Positions 36,240 through 47,246 of a stretch of DNA of 64,000 bases are shown piece after piece. Under the pieces are notes generated by a model. The model did not search any database, was not told the DNA's origin, and saw only the letters and a list, made by a program, of their open reading frames with translations. The DNA comes from Perognathus longimembris pacificus (Eukaryota > Chordata > Mammalia > Rodentia > Heteromyidae). Position 1 is the stretch's first letter, and the number at the start of each line of letters is the position of its first letter. Both the position numbers and the translations under genes were made by a program. The stretch covers positions 4,600,963-4,664,962 of the forward strand of contig NC_063176.1 of the NCBI RefSeq assembly GCF_023159225.1. Reading direction: 5' to 3'.

Positions 36240-36675
36240 AGAAATTACCTGTACACTAAGCTGTACAGTTCCATCTGTCTTTACTCCCTGATCAAATAAG
36301 CTTCGTTCTGGATCCAGCTGGATATCCTGAAGACAAATTTCATGAGCATCCAAAGAACACTGTAATCGTGGTTCTAGTAATTTCTTTAAATTACCTATCG
36401 GCTCATTCATATCTATACCCTGGTTTATACATTCAGCTGGCGTGTGGGTTTGTTCTACAATGCTTTCCTCTGTACATTCTGTTTTCTCAGTTCCATCAAT
36501 CTCAGTCTCTATCAGCTCCTCTGCTTCTATTTTAGTCATGCTTGAAATATTTCAAATACTCAGTTCCACTCTGGAATCAGCCCGTTAGCCAGGTGGCGTC
36601 TCTTCTGGTGAGACCTGCAGCTCCCACGACTCCAAGCCAGAGGTCCCCAGCCCTGGCCCGCGAGGATCAGGCTGC
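36240..36675 (-). pseudogene. GABPA: GABPA processed pseudogene fragment (5' end)
   Basis: Minus-strand ATG at 36539 opens a frame matching the first 100 residues of GA-binding protein alpha (an ETS transcription factor): IGNLKKLLEPRLQCSLDAHE, ICLQDIQLDPERSLFDQGVK and TDGTVQLSVQVIS. Similarity then stops abruptly at 36240. Upstream, 36540-36675 is GC-rich and looks like its 5'UTR, contiguous with the coding part and without an intron. The PNT and ETS DNA-binding domains are absent, so no functional factor is made. Confidence 0.88.
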
Positions 36676-36882
36676 GAGAAAACCAGGAACACATTAACAA
36701 CCAAACAACTACATTTTGTTGTGTGAAATGCTTGTGTTTCACGTTCTCCCTAATTGCCAGCCCCTTATATGGCTGTAGTTTTCATTTCTTTGGGCCTCAT
36801 TTAAGAAATCATCACAGGGAATGGCAAGTGTTTTGTAAGCTACTTAAAGAGAAGCAGTAAATTTGACAAAACAAAAACTTTA

Positions 36883-37200
36883 TGTTAGGTTTTTAAAGTA
36901 GGTAGCCGGTAAAGGAGAATGCCACGCGGTATTCAGGCAGGAGAGAAAGTTTATTACCAAACTGCTGGCCTGTGGCCGAGGTGATCCGTGGCCGAGGTGA
37001 TCCATGGCCAGAGAGAAGGGAGAGAGAGAGAGACCCCCACCCAGCCCCGCCTTTTATCTAGGGCAGGGGCAAGGGGTGTGGCCGGGTGTTTTAGGATGTG
37101 ACCTCAGGGAAAGGGGAAGTAACTGCCTCCAGGTCTGCAGGTTACCCAGGTAACTGGGTGGAGACTTAATGAGGTGGGGGCATCGACATGGAGCCTTTTA
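36883..37200 (-). repeat. 3' LTR of the minus-strand ERV
   Basis: Begins TG on the plus strand at 36883 (the CA end on minus) and parallels 39898-40195. On minus it has AATAAA in 'ggtaataaactttctctcc' (near 36950). It contains a short internal duplication 'ggccgaggtgatcc' that the 5' LTR lacks. Confidence 0.75.
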
Positions 37201-37639
37201 ATAGTTATGAAAAAGGGCGAAGACTCTCTCTGGCTGCTTCCTGCTGGCAAGGGGCGTCGGCATTAGGGGTAAAAGGCAGAAATGTGGCCTCTCCTGGAGA
37301 AGGCGACCAGCAGGGTCCCTTGGTGGTAGATGCCAGTCCTTGAATGAAGCCTGGAAGAAGTCTCATGAGGCAGGGGCTGGACAAAAAAATTTTAAGGCAA
37401 AACGAAGGGCTTAGGGCACAAAATTAAACATTGGGTGACTTGGCTAGTTCTTATACTCAGGTATGGACATTAGATGGACAAGCTACTATCTCTTGATCCC
37501 CCGGCTCTGATGAATTTTGAAAGGGTGAGACAAAGTGACTCCATTTTGGATACGATCATTTTCCTCTTACTCCACTCCATGATACTTGTTCCCGGAACTG
37601 GCTGAGTCCCAGTGGTCTAGGTGCTTGTTGCTGGGATGG

Positions 37640-38730
37640 CTTGCCACCATTGGCATTCACGGGGTTTGAACTCAGGGTCTGGGCACTGTCCCTGAGCACT
37701 TCTGCTCGAGGCTAGCACTCTACCACTTGAGCCACAGCTCCACTGTAATAGGGAGGCCAGATCTGCCCAGTGCCATCAATAGCTGTGGAGGGACTTCAGG
37801 TTGACTCCAGCTCAGATTAGAGCAGAAGCCAACTCCATCTCCACTAAGCCCTCCCCCACCCTATTCAGGGAAACTCCCCTTTACTATGTAGATTGACTAC
37901 CTGAGGCCTGGGAGCTTCAAGGGAACCTGTGTCCTCCTCTTTATTATGATAAGTTATGTAGATTGACCACCTGAGGCCTGGGAGCTTCAAGGGAACCAGC
38001 TATGAGTAGGCATATCCGCCTGCATCATGTGAGCCCCTCCAAATCCATGCGTCAATTCTAACTAGAATGATAGGTTAGTTCAAATAAATATTATGAGACA
38101 GATTGCAACTCTATTGGCCACCTGCATGCGGCCTACCATGCTCTGTAAGTATTGTATCTACATTGGTCACCTGCGTGTGACAAGTTGGTCTGTGATGTTT
38201 GCCTTATAACCAGGCTGGAAGGCCACATGGACACATGCGGTCCCAGCTCCTGAGTCTGGGCTGCACAGGTGTGCACAGTCCCAGCTCCCGAGTCTGGGCT
38301 GCACACATGCGGGCGGTCCCAGCTCCCGAGTCTGGGCCCTGATCCTGCACTCATGGTCGGCAATTTCGGCTCCCAAGTCTGGGCTGCGACCAAGGCCGGT
38401 AGGTTCACTTTTTGTTCACTTTTTACTTCCCCAATAAAACTGTCTTTTTGCCACCTTGTAGCTGGAGACTGTGTGGTGGACTCTTGGGGGAACCAGGAAT
38501 CCCCACCCTTGGGGGGGACCCTGTTTCATTGTAGCGAACCCCCACTCTACTTCACCACTTCCAGCATTTGGCTGGTAAGAGATAAGTCTCTTCAGCCATG
38601 CTTCCAGCCTGGCTCTTCGCTGGTTAGTTGGGAGATGGAGTTTGAGAGATTTTCTGCCCGGGCCGGCTTCGAACTGCAATCCAAGGAGTCTTTGCCACAA
38701 AAGCCCTTTTTGATTTTCAGTTAAAACAAC
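37640..38730 (-). repeat. Composite SINE split by a solo LTR
   Basis: The left half (37640-37743) has 'tttgaactcagggtctgggc' and 'ctaccacttgagccacagct'. The right half (38555-38730) continues with 'ccacttccagcatttggctg' and 'ggccggcttcgaactgcaat'. Joining them across the CCAC repeat gives one continuous antisense SINE. Confidence 0.75.
37744..38554 (+). mobile_element. Solo LTR with 4-bp TSD and internal tandem repeats
   Basis: 811 bp from TG (37744) to CA (38554), flanked by CCAC (37740-37743 and 38555-38558); 4 bp is typical of gammaretrovirus/class I integrases. U3 has a duplicated 35-bp block ('gcctgggagcttcaagggaa' at about 37913 and 37977). Further on come three to four tandem copies of a 'tcccagctcccgagtctggg' unit (38236-38390). 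AATAAA at about 38433 is followed by U5. No internal region remains. Confidence 0.82.
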
Positions 38731-39871
38731 AAGGAGACCAAGGGGACTAGCGCTTACCTGTACCTTGTCAAGAACTGACCAAATACTTGCTAGAATTCTG
38801 CAATGACAAAACTCAGTAGATGTGATGAGTTTTAGCACAGATATATAGCTAGATGGACATACTAACAAATGACGTTTACACATACATACACACATGGAAC
38901 ACACACTGTGCACATAGGTTTTACAGCATGCAAAAATGAATTTCAGCAGTAGACTCTTTCGAAATTCCAATAGTAAATGACATTTTTTGTCCAATATTTT
39001 AGAACCACGTGGTTGGTTAGAAAAACAATTTTGCTAGCACACAACAATTTTCAGATTATCAAATGGAGAAACCATATTTTGATAAACTCTAGTGGGATGC
39101 CATGTTGAGGGGGGTGGCAGGACACAAACACACTAATAGAGAACTCGTGGCATGGCATAATGGCACCTGAGCTGATGCCTGTTAAATCCAATATCCACCA
39201 CGTGGTCAATGCTAGAGAAAAGAACTTTTAGATATCTTTGCTGACAAAGCACATTGGTGGTCAAGCCTCAGTATTGGAGGTCTGTGAAAAGAGGCAGCTT
39301 TGTGAGCAAGGCACACAACGATGGTATGACATGGGAATTTTATAAAGTAAGCAAGTAAGCAGGAAGATGAGAGAGAGGGAGAAAAAGGAAAAGAAAGAGA
39401 GGAAAAGAGAAAGAGAGAGAGAGCCTGAATATAAGTGACTTCTAACCATTTACCATTGCAGTGGCAAAAACTGTATCTGAGCGAGTATTTCAAGCAGGCC
39501 TCATTGCACTGTCAAGAGGCGTGCTAGCAGTTTCCCAGCTTGGATGTGACTGTGATGCAAAACCCAAAAAGCACGGGAGAGAGGCGCCTGGTGAGTGGAT
39601 GAGCTTACTGGGCAGAAGCGGCAGGCAGAAGCTGCAGAAGCTGTGGACGGAGCGGCAGAGAATCGGAGCAGCAGCAGTTTCACTCACCAGGGTAGACAAG
39701 TGGTGTGGAGGTAGAGGTGGGTGTGTGTGGAAGCCAGCAATGGTATTAGTGAAAAGTGCCACATGGCGACTCGCAGCAGTTCGGTTCTAGGAAAAAGGGC
39801 CGTCAGGACAGGGGATACTCCCAGAAAAAGAAGAAAAATAAATGGGAATTCTGCCTGTCCTGTCTCTTAAG
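38731..39871 (-). other. Internal/leader DNA of the minus-strand ERV
   Basis: No coding region recognised. 39365-39425 is a (GA)n-rich tract. 39460-39870 is GC-richer and would be the untranslated leader next to the primer site. Confidence 0.4.
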
Positions 39872-39875
39872 CCCC

Positions 39876-39893
39876 ATCCAAGTTACGGCACCA
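39876..39893 (-). promoter_or_regulatory. Retroviral primer-binding site, tRNA-His-like
   Basis: On the minus strand it reads TGGTGCCGTAACTTGGAT, close to the His-type site known from HERV-H elements (two differences, G-to-A and C-to-T). It lies 4 nt inside the LTR end, where reverse transcription would be primed. Confidence 0.7.
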
Positions 39894-39897
39894 TATA

Positions 39898-40215
39898 TGT
39901 TAGTTTTTCAAAGTAGGTAGCCGGTAAAGGAGAACGCCATGCGGTATTCAGGCAGGAGAGCAAGTTTATTACTGAACTGCTGGCCTGTGGCAGAGGTGAT
40001 CCATGGCCGGAGAGAAGGGAGAGAGAGAGAGCGACCCCCATCTTGCCCTGCCTTATATCTAGGGCAGGGGTAAGGGCTGTGGCCAGGTGGATTTGGATGT
40101 GACCTCAGGGAAAGGGGAGGTAACTGCCTCCAGGTCTGCAGGTTACCCAGGTAACTGGGTAAAGACTTAATGAGGTGGGGCATCTACATGGAGCCCTCAG
40201 GGAGAGGACCTTACA
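39898..40215 (-). repeat. 5' LTR of the minus-strand ERV
   Basis: About 318 bp, TG...CA on the minus strand (40215 to 39898), with AATAAA near 39965 and the primer site adjacent. It is longer than the matching 3' LTR because the homology of that copy ends at about 37197. Confidence 0.72.
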
Positions 40216-40219
40216 CTTA

Positions 40220-40345
40220 AGAGTCAGGCATACAAGGTAGCTGAAGCTTATAATTCAGCAGGTGGGGAAAGCTGGTGCAGGAAGATCTTGATTTTGAGGC
40301 CAGATCATAGAAAGTAACTGAGACTCTCTCAAAAGCAAGTACAAA
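40220..40345 (+). repeat. B1-like SINE
   Basis: Order 'caggcatacaaggtagctga', 'ggtgcaggaagatcttgatt', 'ttgaggccagatca', 'gagactctctcaaaagc' resembles a diverged B1/7SL-derived SINE right arm. Confidence 0.5.
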
Positions 40346-42126
40346 CATGAGGGCTGTGTATGAAGGTCAATGAACACAGTGCTTTCCTGGCTGGATTGTA
40401 GGACTTTTTCAATTATTAGTGTTGAAAAAAAAAGACAGAATTCACAGACACCAAATATACAGTGAAGAGAAAACTATGTAAAAGACTGATTCAAAATAAC
40501 ATGGAAAATGTTGATTAAGGCAAGCAAGGGAAAATAAAAATAAAAGACATAAATTTTAAAACAAAAATGATACTCTCTGTGTCTCCTTTATTTTACATTT
40601 TCAGATCATATTTCAATCATTTAAAAATATTTGAGAATGAGAAAATAGCATTAATATCTTTGATTTTACAGTATCTTGTATTCTCTTGGAAATGTGCCTA
40701 GCACTAATACAGAGGTTGCATTTGACCAAAGTACAAAATATGCATGCAGAGAAACAGCAAGCTAAACTTTTGTACTGCCAATATAGGTTAATTTTACTCC
40801 CTTGTAAAAAAAGGGAAGACTACCATGGTTTGTATGAGCTAAAGAAAGTACAATCATAATAATATATTAGTTATATTGATACATAGCTGATTAATGTAAG
40901 TATTTTTAAGTTATTATTTTATACTAATTCTCATAGAGAGGAATTATTCTCAGTACTACTTTTTCTGTAAAGCTAATATAAAACCCAGGGCTTCAAACAT
41001 GCTAGGACATTTCACTGCCACTGAGCTACACACACGTGCCTGACTAGATGCTCGGTCAGAGTAAAACTGACAAAGGGAATCTTTTTATTGTAGGTCCAAG
41101 ATGGGGACTCAAACGTGGTTCCTTGACACTTTCATTCATTGGCTGGTACTCTACCAACTGAGCAACTCCCCCAACTCCTGAACCTTAGATTATAGAAGAT
41201 AATTACTAGAAAAATAATACAATAGCCTCTTATTTAAGTTTGCATTTACTTCTGGTAGAAAAATTAACCTTCATATTATACAGATGTACTAGTGATTTCT
41301 TAAATATGATGTATGAACACAAGGATATCAAAGAGTACAGCTAGTTAAAATTGTCATAAAATTATGACATTTTATGAAAGTTCTATATTTATACTTCCAT
41401 TTCTTTAAAATTGGTCTGTTCACCTTAACGCATTGCTATTACACAGAGGGGGGGAAAAGTTGATTTAATTGATGTTTCTACATTGAAGACAGTGCCCAAG
41501 TCGTCCAGTAGACAGCATCAAGCACTTGGAGCTACGAAGGTAGGCAGATGAATATTCGCTGTGTTCTGTGGAAATGTAGACATATCCTGTAGGGATGACC
41601 CATCACATTAGAAATTGGTTTTAACCTCGGTAACACTGGAGGAACCTGAATTTTTAGCGTTATTAACAGACCTTTTCCCAGTATAAATCTAATGCAATTC
41701 TTCATTAAATAAAGGCCCTTGGGGGAAATGTGTGCTTGGAATTACATGGTAATTATTCTCAGTTTGGGTCGTTAATGAACGCCATTTTAAAAATGTAATT
41801 GCTTGTTGTACAATAATTATCCCATATATTGCTGATTTCTTCCTCCCCTTCCCAATTGCTAGTCAGTTTTCTGTTGCGAGAGCAAAATAACTGTGATAAT
41901 ACATTTATGAGGAAGAAAGGTTCATTTGGCTCCCAGTTTCAGAGATTTTACTCCAGAGTCATGTGGAATGGTTTTGTTTACATGGCATGATTCTACTTTG
42001 TTCCATGATTCAGTAGGTTTGCAGAGAGTTGGGACTATGGCGAGCAAGAATATCATGTTGGGTGTGTCAGTAACTCTCTTTAGGCATGTAAATACAAAGA
42101 TAAATGAAGTAAATATATCCTTCAAG
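40346..42126. other. AT-rich intergenic DNA
   Basis: No gene recognised. 40975-41190 holds a probable tRNA-derived SINE remnant: the complement of 'tggtactctaccaactgagc' with a 'ggttcc' B-box-like block. It is too degraded to be a tRNA gene. Confidence 0.45.
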
Positions 42127-42342
42127 GCCACATTTTTTTTTTTTTTTGCCAGTCCTGGGCCTTGGACTCAGGGCCTGAGCACTGTCCCTGGCTTCTTTTT
42201 GCTCAAGGCTAGTACTCTGCCACTTGAGTCACAGTGCCACTTCTGGCCATTTTCTGTATATGTGGTGCTGGGGAATCGAACCCAGGGCTTCAAGTATAGG
42301 AGGCAAGCGCTCTTGCCACTAGGCCATATCCCCAGCCCAAGG
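42127..42342 (-). repeat. ID-type dimeric SINE with TSD
   Basis: Antisense copy with T tract at left, flanked by AAGGCCACATTTTT. Complete from 'gccagtcctgggccttggac' to 'aggccatatccccagccc'. Confidence 0.92.
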
Positions 42343-43171
42343 CCACATTTTTAATGATATAACTCCTTTACTCTAAACCTTTTTGCTTCCTTAAAGTTAT
42401 GCTACCTAATAATATTGCTATCAGTTAACGGGTGGGCCTCCAAACAGGCCTACAATGGACCAACAATATGCAGTGTACATTCTTCCTACTATACACACAG
42501 TTAGGGAAGGAAAGCATTTTCCTTAGCATTTTGTCAAAAACATGCAACAGTTTCTGAGGCATTTTTCATTGCCTCTTCATATTCATGTACTTATTGTTGC
42601 AATGAAATTATAACCCTAACTTTGAATATAAAATTTCCAGTATATAAAACTAATTATTGTTGTAAAGTTATTATTTATAGTATTGCAAAACTGAAAAGAG
42701 ATAAAACATTTCCAAATTTTGACCATACAGACTACATAAAATATAGATATTATTGCTGTTATTGTTAGTATTAAGTAGTTATACAAAGATGGTTGTTTAC
42801 AGGTCCATAAATCATGTTGTGAGCACAACATTTCCTCATCAGTTTACCCCTTTCATCAGTCTCCTTCATTTCGTCCTTCACATTAGTGACATCAAGTTAC
42901 TCTATTTTTGTCTTAAAATGTGTCAATTATCTAAATAGATTTATTGGAAACACTGTGATAAACCATCCTTGCAGTTCTCCAAGTAACAATGCTTTAATTT
43001 GTTTCAATAAATTTATGCCCTATGCTGGAATAAGTCATTTTAAATCCCAGATGATAGTCTTCTTTTTGCCTGTGAAGATAATTTTAAGGCTAAAAATGAT
43101 GGTCTTTCCCTCTAAAAACAACTATTTCATTTCAATCTAGATAATTTTAATGAGGCTAAAATTCTTCATAG
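42343..43171 (+). other. Probable remnant of UGT2B intron 4 upstream of the orphan exon 5
   Basis: Unclassified AT-rich DNA leading into the orphan exon. No exon 4 was found in it. Assignment rests on position only. Confidence 0.3.
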
Positions 43172-43391
43172 GTCATCCCAAAACGAAAGCCTTCTTCACT
43201 CATGATGGAGCTAATGGCATCTACGAGACCATCCATCATGGGATTCCCATGGTGGGCATTCCTTTGTTTGGGGAACAACATGATAACATTGCTCACATGG
43301 TGGCCAAAGGAGCAGCTGTGCAAGTGGATATAAGAAAGCTATCAAGTAAAGACTTGCTCAGAGCACTGGAGACGGTCATTAACAAGCCTCT
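43172..43391 (+). pseudogene. UGT2B: Orphan UGT2B exon 5
   Basis: 220 nt, the family length, with acceptor TTCATAG|GTCATCC and donor CCTCT|GTGAAT. It is open in frame: [39 protein letters not shown] and [17 protein letters not shown]. No exons 1-4 precede it and no exon 6 follows; intron-5 sequence runs into the flank of the next gene. The conserved THGG of the signature is THDG here, which would probably harm UDP-sugar binding. It carries the same Glu-for-Asp change as the intact gene. A leftover of a deleted tandem copy. Confidence 0.92.
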
Positions 43392-43904
43392 GTGAATATA
43401 ACCTCAAGTGTGTGTGAGTATGTGTGTGTATGTGTATGTGTGTATCTGTATGTCTCTGTCAGTGTTTTTGTTGAAAGACTGTCATGCTGTATATGCCGGG
43501 AGGGCCCCAAACACATAACCATCATCTTTTTGCATTTTTTATTGTCAAGCTGATGTACAGAGGGGTTACAGTTACATATGTAAGATAATGAGTACACTTC
43601 TTGTCTAACTTGTTACCTCCTCCCTCATTTTTCTCCCACCTTCCCTCCTCCCCAATTCACCCCACTCCTGAGTTGTTCAGTTAGTTTACCTCATAGTGTC
43701 TTCTAAGTATTGCTGTTACATTGGTTCTTACATTATTCTTTGTGTTACCATTTTGATGTTTCTTTTCCCTTCCCTGATTCAGACAAACATATATAAAATG
43801 TTCAAGGTACCAAAATCAAATACAATGAGAGCAAGGGCTAAACCATACGGAAGATAAAAATAAAAAAGAAAGAATTTCACATAGTGTATTAGAAATAACA
43901 ACAG

Positions 43905-44104
43905 TGGGGGCTGGGAATATGGCTTAGTGGTAGAGTGCTTGCCTAGCATGCATGAAGCCCTGGGTTTGATTCCTCAGCATCACATAAATAGAAAAAGCCA
44001 GAAGTGATGCTGTGGCTCAAGTGGTAGAGTGCTAGCCTTGAGCAAAAGGAAGCCAGGGGACAGTGCTCAGGCCCTGAGTTCAAGCCCCAGGACTTGCAAG
44101 AGAA
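43905..44104 (+). repeat. ID-type dimeric SINE inside L1
   Basis: From 'gggggctgggaatatggctt' to 'gccccaggacttgcaagaga'. Flanked by near-identical AGAAATAACAACA and AGAAATGACAACA. Confidence 0.9.
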
Positions 44105-44401
44105 AAGAAATGACAACAATGATAAACCACATATTTCCATAATTTGGAGTTCATTTCACTTAGCATGATCTTATGAGTTCATATGTAAGTAGCTATTGAA
44201 CTATTGTAATAATCTTCTAGGACTTTTCTAGACATGTACTAATTATTAACAATGAGGGAAAGCATACAGCCTATGTTTTTTTGGGTCTGGCTTACTTCAT
44301 TTAGTATGATTATTTCCAAGCTCTTCCATTTCATTACAAATGGGGTAATGCCATTCTTTCTAATAGAAGCATAGAATTCTATCGTGTATATCTGCCACAA
44401 T

Positions 44402-44402
44402 T

Positions 44403-44437
<35 letters not shown>

Positions 44438-44637
44438 GCGAGTCCTGGGCCTTGGACTCAGGGCCTGAGCACTGTCCCTGGCTTCTTCCTGCTCAAGGCT
44501 AGCACTCTGCCACTTGAGCCACAGCGCCCCTTCCGGCCATTTTCTGTATATGTGGTGCTGGGGAATCGAACCCAGGGCCTCATGCACACGAGGCAAGCAC
44601 TCCTGCTACTAGGCCATATCCCCAGCCCCTGCCACAA
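44402..44637 (-). repeat. ID-type dimeric SINE inside L1
   Basis: Antisense copy with a T tract of more than 30 bp and target repeat CTGCCACAATTTCTT on both sides. A young insertion into the L1. Confidence 0.92.
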
Positions 44638-45585
44638 TTTCTTGAGTCATTCATCTACTGAGGGAATCTCAGTTGGTTCCAATTTTTTTTAACATGAAAA
44701 AACACATTTTTATTGCACTGAAGTTATAAAAACATAAAATTTCTAAGTGAGTCCAACCATAGACACAATCCCTTTAAAGGTTGTTTTCCTCCATCTATGG
44801 TAATAGTGCTGCAATAAACATGATTGTGCTGGTAACTTTAGTGTGGTCTTGTTTGTGATCCTTTGGGTAAATGCTCCAAAGTGGGGTTGCTGGGTAATAG
44901 GGTAGTTTTATGTTTAGCCTTTTGAGGAACCTCCACACTACTTTCCAGAGTAATTGAACAAGTTTACACTCTCACCCACCGGCAGTGTAGTAGGGTTCAC
45001 TTTTGGCCACGTCTTACCAGCATCTGTTGTTTATAGTTTTCTTGATAATGGCCATTTCTACTGGGGTGAGGTGGAATTTCAATGTTGCGTTTATTTTATT
45101 ATGGGCAGGGTAGTTGAACAATTCTTCATGTGCCTTTTGGCCATTCTCATTTCCTCTTCAGAGAAGTCTCTCTTTAAGTCTTTAGCCCACTTATTGGTGG
45201 GGCCGTTGTTTCTTTGAGGATTTGTTTTAGGGGAACTTAATTTATTGAGCTCTAAGTACATTTTAGGTATGAGTCCTTTGTCTGTTGTATGGTCAGTGAA
45301 GATCTTCTCCCAATCTGTGAACTTTCTATTTATTTTGCTATGTCCTTTGCCATGCAGAAGCTCTGCAGTTTAATGCAATCCCATTTATCCAACCTTTCTT
45401 TGATTTGTTGTGTTTCTGGCATTTATTAAGAAAGTTTCTACCTGTGCCAAGTATCCCTACTGCTTCTCCTATTCCTTCTTACAATTTATTCAGGCTATCT
45501 ACTTTTACCTTGATTCTTTAATCCATTTGGAATTCATTCTGGTGCAGGGTGGTATATAAGGATCTTGCTTTAGGGTTTTTTTTTA

Positions 45586-46795
45586 CGGGTATTTTATTTT
45601 TACCTGTTGTATAACAAAAGTATATTAAGGTTAGTAACACCACTGATACTGCCTGAAAATCAGCCATATCTTTGAATTTTTTAAGTAATAAGGAGAAAAG
45701 TCACTTTAAATGCAATTGCTATACTCTCCACCTATAGCACCTTGGAATTTACAGTTATCAATCATTGTCTGTATATGCACATTTTCATTTTACCTATCAG
45801 ATATAATCATTTCAACATAAATCACATGGGCCTACAATGTCTCAATGAAAACAGCCTTCTTATTAGGGTCTATAATCATAATACTAACAACAAAGATAAT
45901 GGCAACATTAGCAAACATGTTTGAAATGCTATTAATATTTCAAAATATAAATAGTTAAAAGTATTCTAAATATCAGTACACTACTTCTCACAAATCGAGA
46001 AGAACTCAATTATTCCTATTTTTTTCTATTTCTTATCTTTTTGTTGTATAATAGTAAACATGCAAAAACAGAAGTTTCAGAAGAGGTTCATTAAAAAGAA
46101 AAGGCAAGTAAATGGTAATAGTCGAACAAGTAAGTAATAGGATCAAGAAATACAAAGAAAGCTAGGTTCTAGTGGCTAAGTGCTAAGATCTTAGGATTGT
46201 GGTTTGAGGTAAAGCCAAGCAGGTAAGTTCCTAAGACTCTTATCCTTAATTAGCAATGAAAAGCCAGAATTGGGGGTATGCCTCAAATGGTAGATTTCAT
46301 CCCTTGAGCAAAGAAAGTTCAAGGACAGTTCCAAAGGCTTAAGTTCAAGCGCTAAGACCAGAACAAAAAGAAAAAAAAAGAAAAAAGGAGGCAATCAATT
46401 TTACAGTTATATAATAATTAAGCACTAATAAAAGATAAACACAAACTACTGGAAAAAATATCAAATTATCTTTCTATCTCTAAATTATGATGAAATTCTG
46501 AATTTCAAATAACATGTGCATTAATCCCTAAGCTTTGTTTTGCCTGTGACATTTGTGATTCTACTTCAGAAATTCTTGTGTTTAACAAGATTCTTCCAAA
46601 TGGTTAAGTTCGTTTCATTAAGCCACTCTTGCTTTCCACACTAACATGTCCAAAAATATAGCAGAAGAAAAGTATTTCCTTTTCTCTCCAAATTTTATAC
46701 AACCGTGTTTATCATCCAAAGAAAACTTCAAACTCTATCTTTTCTAGTTCATTCCATAAATTCATCAAGTGCTAGAGTGCTCAAAAATTAAGATC
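45586..46795 (+). repeat. UGT2B intron-5 paralogous segment, copy D
   Basis: Matches 7600-8960 and the complement of 19390-20640 by shared ordered strings ('gcacattttcatttta', 'tataatcatttcaac', 'gtattctaaat', 'aactcaattattcctatttt', 'cttgtgtttaacaagattct', 'ccaaattttata', 'actctatcttttct'). At about 46760-46800 the similarity ends where exon 6 should follow, and 5'-flank-type sequence begins. Confidence 0.75.
46145..46378 (+). repeat. Composite B1-ID SINE (ancestral insertion)
   Basis: Same element and position as 8214-8460 and 19675-19925 in the other intron-5 copies, but more decayed. Confidence 0.7.
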
Positions 46796-46799
46796 TTCT

Positions 46800-47246
46800 G
46801 CACCAGCTTAACCAATTGCTGCATTATAGACTTTAGCTATTATGCATGCCTAACTATAAGGTTTTCTTAAATTACTGTTTAATTTTTAGCAGCAATATAA
46901 AACATTTGCCATTCATAGTGAGGATTTCTTAAAAGAGGCTCCAAGAGATGAAAGTTACAGTCATGTAAGGGGTTGGCAAGTAGGAAGAATGTGAAATATA
47001 AGCAATTCACAGAACAAAATGTGTTTGTTCAATCATTAAGGTATTTCTAATGGAACTTCTGGATATTAGAAAAAATGAGCAATGAAACTTTCTTAAATTA
47101 AGGGCATTGAAATTTATAACCTTGAATTTACATTTCTCTCACATTCAAAGCCTTTCTTTTGTAAATAGAAATAACTGATTTGTGCAGTGACAATGAGTCA
47201 GGATCTTGCTTAAAAATCTAGGTTGAACATTTAGAATGTACCTTTG
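46800..47246 (+). other. Duplicated UGT2B 5' flank (distal part)
   Basis: 47060-47246 parallels the minus strand of 29660-29460. Both have 'gcattgaaatttataaccct' (one substitution), 'tgatttgtg', 'cttgcttaaaa', 'aggttgaacatttagaa' or 'aggttaacatttagaac', then 'gtaccytt'. The provirus begins within the last motif and the flank continues at 52444. Confidence 0.72.

Larger units (their letters stand above)
36883..40215 (-). mobile_element. Degenerate ERV with tRNA-His-like primer site
   Basis: Minus-strand provirus remnant. The 5' LTR (40215-39898) and a related 3' LTR (about 37197-36883) share 'ggtagccggtaaaggagaa', 'gcggtattcaggcaggagag' and 'gtctgcaggttacccaggta'. Just inside the 5' LTR is a primer-binding site starting TGGTGCCG on the minus strand. 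About 2.7 kb of internal DNA holds no recognisable gag, pol or env frame and contains a SINE, which is itself split by a solo LTR of another family. Probable class I ERV from its PBS; coding capacity is lost. Confidence 0.75.
43525..45585 (-). mobile_element. 5'-truncated L1, antisense, carrying two SINEs
   Basis: Starts at the complemented 3' end ('gtcaagctgatgtacagagg', 'ggttacagttacatatgtaa') and runs through 3'UTR and the last kilobase of ORF2 ('agtggggttgctgggtaata', 'agaagctctgcagtttaatg') to about 45585, where intron-5 sequence resumes. SINEs at 43905 and 44402 inserted later. It occupies the start of intron 5 of the orphan copy. Confidence 0.85.

Noticed and set aside
36883..37200. 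Exact 4- or 5-bp target duplication for the minus-strand ERV
   Set aside because: The flanks (CTTTA left, CTTAA right) are similar but not identical, so I do not claim a duplication.
38269..38994. Overlapping frames of 151 and 192 codons
   Set aside because: They cross a solo LTR with tandem repeats and a SINE; composition follows the repeats.
41090..41180. tRNA-like sequence on the minus strand
   Set aside because: A-box and B-box-like motifs are present, but no cloverleaf is evident and A-rich SINE-type neighbours point to a tRNA-derived SINE relic.
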